Below are positions 4,106 to 6,771 of a DNA stretch of 6,771 nucleotides, in pieces. Made by a program: the position numbers and the translations under genes. Below the pieces are notes generated by a model that saw only the letters and a list, made by a program, of their open reading frames with translations, had not been told where the DNA came from and searched no databases. This DNA comes from Desulfobulbaceae bacterium. GTDB taxonomy: Bacteria > Desulfobacterota > Desulfobulbia > Desulfobulbales > Desulfobulbaceae. The DNA is taken from the NCBI GenBank assembly GCA_030633145.1, contig DAOVTM010000222.1, positions 1 through 6,771 of the forward strand, written 5' to 3'. The stretch's first letter is position 1. Each line of letters opens with the position of its first letter.

Positions 4106-6502
4106 ATGGCAGCCCGTAAAAAGAAAAAATCTCGCAACCGAAAAAAGAAAGTCAACCTCTCCAAGCTGAACAGTACCCAGTTACGCAATACGGGAAAACA
4201 GCTTATTGGTATTGGTAAGTATGCGGATGCGATACCGTATTGTAGAGAGTTTGCTGTACGACAACCAGGGGAGGAGGCAAACAGATTACTCGTCCAGGCG
4301 TATCAACAGCGCATTAAAGAACTCGTGGAAAAGGGAATGTTCAGCGAGGCCATTGCTATTATGCGCAGCATGGAGAATACATGTAAGGTATCGCTTGAAC
4401 CGATTCAGCAAATATCCCTGCTCTGTCAGTGTCATAAGTATTCTGAAGCTGTGACTGTCTATCAGGACAATATTGAGTCACTGACTTCCTCGGCAAAGGC
4501 AGTGCTGGATGAATTCTTTGCCGCAGTTCTCTTATCCGGTGACAAGGAGTGCCTGGAGCTGCTGCCAGAGGAAAGTCTTATAATCTCCCATTATCCACTT
4601 GCGCAAACACTGCTCGGAACTTTCCTTTCTGGAGATCCTGACCAGGCATCCAGGGCATTGAAAAAAATACCTTTCCGTTCACCCTATCGGAATTTCCGTC
4701 TCCTGATAGGTGGTCTGCTGCAACTGGAAAACGATCCAACCCAAGCTGATACGATCTTGCAAAAAATCCCCAAAAATTCTCCCTATTACCCTCTCATTGA
4801 TATTTTTTCATCGCAGGGACTTGATGCAAAGGGCAAAGTTGACCGGCTGGTCGCTGCCAGAGAAACAGCAGGTTTTGATTCCCTGCTCACAGCAGCACGA
4901 TTAAACCAGGAGCAGGGGAAGTTTCTGAGTGAACTCTTGAATACGGGCAGGACTGACTATGAAAAAATTCTTTCCTTGCTGTTTGAGTATGCCGAATGCT
5001 TCCCTGCACAGGAGCTGAAAGAAATTGTTTCTGGTTTATTCATTCAATGTCCTGATCCAGATCATCGTATTGTTAAAAAATCAACTGCTGGATACAGCAA
5101 GAAGGATCTCTCCAGACTGTATGCTCTGTTCTATGAAGTGGATCATCAGCCGCTCGAAGCGGTTGAAGAATGGGATGATTATCTTGACCGATTACCAAAG
5201 AATACCCCTGATTATGCCCTGCGAAAGGCTTTGGTGCTGCGAAAGCAGGTTGAGTTAACACTGCAAGAAGAACCCCCTCCCTGGACGCAGGAAGGATTAA
5301 CTAAGGACAGGGTCTTGTTCAGGCTTCTGAAGTCCATCGAGTTGGATCCAGATGATCGTGAGGTGTGGCTGCAGATTATTGAAACCAGCCAAGTTCAAGG
5401 ATCGTCTTTAAAAACCTATAGGTTGATAGACAGGGCATTGGAACAATTTCCAGACGATATTGAGTTCCTTCTCAAGGCCATAGAGGCATCAGAGAAACGG
5501 GATGCCTTTAAAAAGGCGGCACGATTTGCCAACCGCTTACTCAAAATTGACCCCATCAACACCAGGTGTAAAGAGCTGTTGGCGAATGCTCACTTTTCCC
5601 ATGGCTATAAACTCTGTCGGCAGAAAAAATACCATCTCGCAATTAAAGAATTTGATGCGGTTGATTCGGATATTCGCAGTCGAACCCTGGCTGGACGTTC
5701 AATCATTGCCCATGCCATGCTGGCCTATGTACAGAAGCAGAAAGAAAAAGGAGATGCCCTGCTTGCAGAGAGTAAAACGTATGTTTCCTCGCCTTTTATG
5801 GGTACCTTGCTCTCGGCCATGGAAGTCAGACGAATGGGGCTGCCCAAAATGCGTATCAAGGACTTTGACAAGACCTTACGGGGAACCTCTCAGGCTGCTG
5901 ACATTGACCTGGATGAATTCTATGACATTATTCTCTGGCAGCAGAACAGCCAAAAGGAGGAAGGGAAGTTCCTGAAAGAGTGCTTTTTGTCCATGAAAAA
6001 ATATTTCAACAAGGCTCTTGACCGTTCCTGGCCTCCCAAAAAGGCCAGGGATTTGGCCGAGGCTCTGGCGGCAGCCGAACTTTATCCACAGCTCAAAAAG
6101 ATTGCCTCAAGCCAGTTGGCAGCAGGGACAGAGGAGGATTATAAGTTTTTCAAATATATGCTGATTGTTGCTCAAACAGGGAATGGGAGAAAAAATGTCA
6201 CTGAGAGCATTATCTATTCTCTTGATGAAATCATGGGAATAGCCATGTTTGGCGGTGATCCTGTTCTGCTTGAGCGGGTAGAGATACTCTATAATAAATG
6301 TCGTACAAACTGTCATGCAAACAGTGGAGTGCAGATTGATGACAGTGAAGAGGAATATATGAAGCAAGAATTTTTCAGAATGCTCGACAGGATGGGTGGA
6401 ATGGGTAATCCGGGATCAGGCAAGCCCGGTAGTGCGGAAGCGCAGCGTAATATGCTTGAACTGCTTGATAAACTTGATTTTGATGATTTTGATGACTTTT
6501 GA
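4106..6502 (+). CDS. Large TPR-type scaffold protein, basic N-terminus, Asp-Phe tail
   Basis: This 798-residue protein cannot be assigned to a named family. Residues 4-15 are almost all Lys/Arg, suggesting binding to nucleic acid, ribosomes or another acidic partner. No signal peptide or membrane helix is seen, so it is probably cytoplasmic. The body appears all-helical. TPR-like pairs are visible at about 24-55 (GKYADAIPYCREFAVRQP), 66-90, 99-125 (HKYSEAVTVYQDNI), 400-450 (LLKSIELDPDDREVWLQII and the next unit), 452-483 and 494-520 (YKLCRQKKYHLAIKEFDAV). A short repeated motif, KIPFRSPY (187-194) and KIPKNSPY (220-227), marks two tandem repeat units. The C-terminus has a Gly/Met linker (about 762-775) and ends LDFDDFDDF. 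ATG 4106 is the first start after an in-frame TAA at 4091-4093; no Shine-Dalgarno is evident. The J-domain-like gene starts 22 bases after the stop codon, so the two are probably co-transcribed and may act together. Function is unknown. Confidence 0.9.
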   Translation: MAARKKKKSRNRKKKVNLSKLNSTQLRNTGKQLIGIGKYADAIPYCREFAVRQPGEEANRLLVQAYQQRIKELVEKGMFSEAIAIMRSMENTCKVSLEPIQQISLLCQCHKYSEAVTVYQDNIESLTSSAKAVLDEFFAAVLLSGDKECLELLPEESLIISHYPLAQTLLGTFLSGDPDQASRALKKIPFRSPYRNFRLLIGGLLQLENDPTQADTILQKIPKNSPYYPLIDIFSSQGLDAKGKVDRLVAARETAGFDSLLTAARLNQEQGKFLSELLNTGRTDYEKILSLLFEYAECFPAQELKEIVSGLFIQCPDPDHRIVKKSTAGYSKKDLSRLYALFYEVDHQPLEAVEEWDDYLDRLPKNTPDYALRKALVLRKQVELTLQEEPPPWTQEGLTKDRVLFRLLKSIELDPDDREVWLQIIETSQVQGSSLKTYRLIDRALEQFPDDIEFLLKAIEASEKRDAFKKAARFANRLLKIDPINTRCKELLANAHFSHGYKLCRQKKYHLAIKEFDAVDSDIRSRTLAGRSIIAHAMLAYVQKQKEKGDALLAESKTYVSSPFMGTLLSAMEVRRMGLPKMRIKDFDKTLRGTSQAADIDLDEFYDIILWQQNSQKEEGKFLKECFLSMKKYFNKALDRSWPPKKARDLAEALAAAELYPQLKKIASSQLAAGTEEDYKFFKYMLIVAQTGNGRKNVTESIIYSLDEIMGIAMFGGDPVLLERVEILYNKCRTNCHANSGVQIDDSEEEYMKQEFFRMLDRMGGMGNPGSGKPGSAEAQRNMLELLDKLDFDDFDDF

Positions 6503-6524
6503 ACTGGACTTTTGGAGCTGAAAC

Positions 6525-6771
6525 GTGAAATCACCCTATACTGTATTGGAAATCCCTGAAGACGCTGATGATGAAACTGTCAAAAAGGCCTGGCTGGATG
6601 GGGTTCGTGCCTTTCCACCGGATCTGCATCCAGAACGGTTCCGTGAAGTCCGTGATGCTTATGAGCAGGTTGCAACCAAAAAGTACAGGCTGCGGTATGA
6701 ACTATTCAACACCTCCTGTTTTGAGCGCGATGAAATAGCCCAGGTATTGTTTCAACATACCAGGGGACAGG
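6525..6771 (+). CDS. J-domain-like protein with PPD in place of HPD (3' truncated by window edge)
   Basis: The first 82 residues are present and the frame is open at the right edge. GTG 6525 is the start: GGAG (6514-6517) lies seven bases upstream, and an in-frame TGA at 6519-6521 rules out an earlier start. Residues about 4-61 follow the J-domain plan. Helix I is SPYTVLEIP (3-11), helix II is DDETVKKAWLDGVRAF (15-30), the loop is PPDLHPERF (31-39), and helix III is REVRDAYEQV followed by KKYRLRYELF. In classical J-proteins the HPD tripeptide between helices II and III stimulates the ATPase of DnaK/Hsp70. Here the histidine position is Pro32 while Asp33 is kept, so normal Hsp70 activation is doubtful. 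J-like proteins with PPD/PER-type loops exist in bacteria and are poorly understood. It sits in an apparent operon with the 798-residue TPR gene. The missing C-terminus could hold further domains. Confidence 0.82.
   Translation, partial: MKSPYTVLEIPEDADDETVKKAWLDGVRAFPPDLHPERFREVRDAYEQVATKKYRLRYELFNTSCFERDEIAQVLFQHTRGQ

Noticed and set aside
5502..5975. 157-codon plus-strand open frame
   Set aside because: It overlaps the 798-residue TPR gene in another frame; the Pro/Arg/Trp-rich product is typical of a shadow frame.

Overview
This window looks like chromosomal DNA from a Gram-negative bacterium of moderate G+C content. A tgt gene followed by yajC is a classic bacterial arrangement. TPR-rich hypothetical proteins and an intergenic region full of small palindromic repeats suggest a delta-proteobacterial (Desulfobacterota, perhaps Desulfobulbales-like) source. 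That placement is an inference from gene style and recalled repeat families, not from a database match.

Layout. (1) Positions 3-152 (+) hold the last 49 codons of a gene that enters from the left and is not recognised. (2) Positions 189-1655 (-) encode a 488-residue protein with one N-terminal membrane helix, an acidic linker and a C-terminal block of kinesin-light-chain-like TPRs. It converges with the partial gene and diverges from tgt. (3) Positions 1817-2947 (+) encode tgt, the tRNA-guanine transglycosylase of queuosine synthesis, with all catalytic and zinc residues visible. (4) Positions 3074-3415 (+) encode YajC, the small accessory subunit of the SecDF-YajC translocase module. A plausible own promoter precedes it and a likely intrinsic terminator follows it; secD/secF, often next in this order, are absent. 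(5) Positions 3416-4105 contain no credible gene. They hold the yajC terminator and three consecutive, unrelated-looking inverted-repeat elements (about 3481-3640, 3668-3898 and 3976-4066), which resemble small non-autonomous mobile elements or REP/MITE-type repeats. (6) Positions 4106-6502 (+) encode a 798-residue soluble, probably all-helical TPR-type protein with a lysine/arginine-rich start and a repeated Asp-Asp-Phe tail. (7) Positions 6525-6771 (+) are the start of a J-domain-like protein in which the HPD motif reads PPD; it runs off the right edge.

How the genes work together. tgt and yajC are housekeeping genes for tRNA modification and protein export, linked by old gene order rather than by shared biochemistry. 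The 798-residue TPR gene and the J-like gene are 22 bases apart on the same strand and almost certainly form a transcription unit. A TPR scaffold plus a degenerate J-domain suggests a chaperone-like or complex-assembly role, but no function can be assigned from the sequence alone. The most unusual parts of the window are the cluster of three palindromic elements, one of which has compensatory base changes preserving its hairpins, and the TPR/PPD-J-domain pair.
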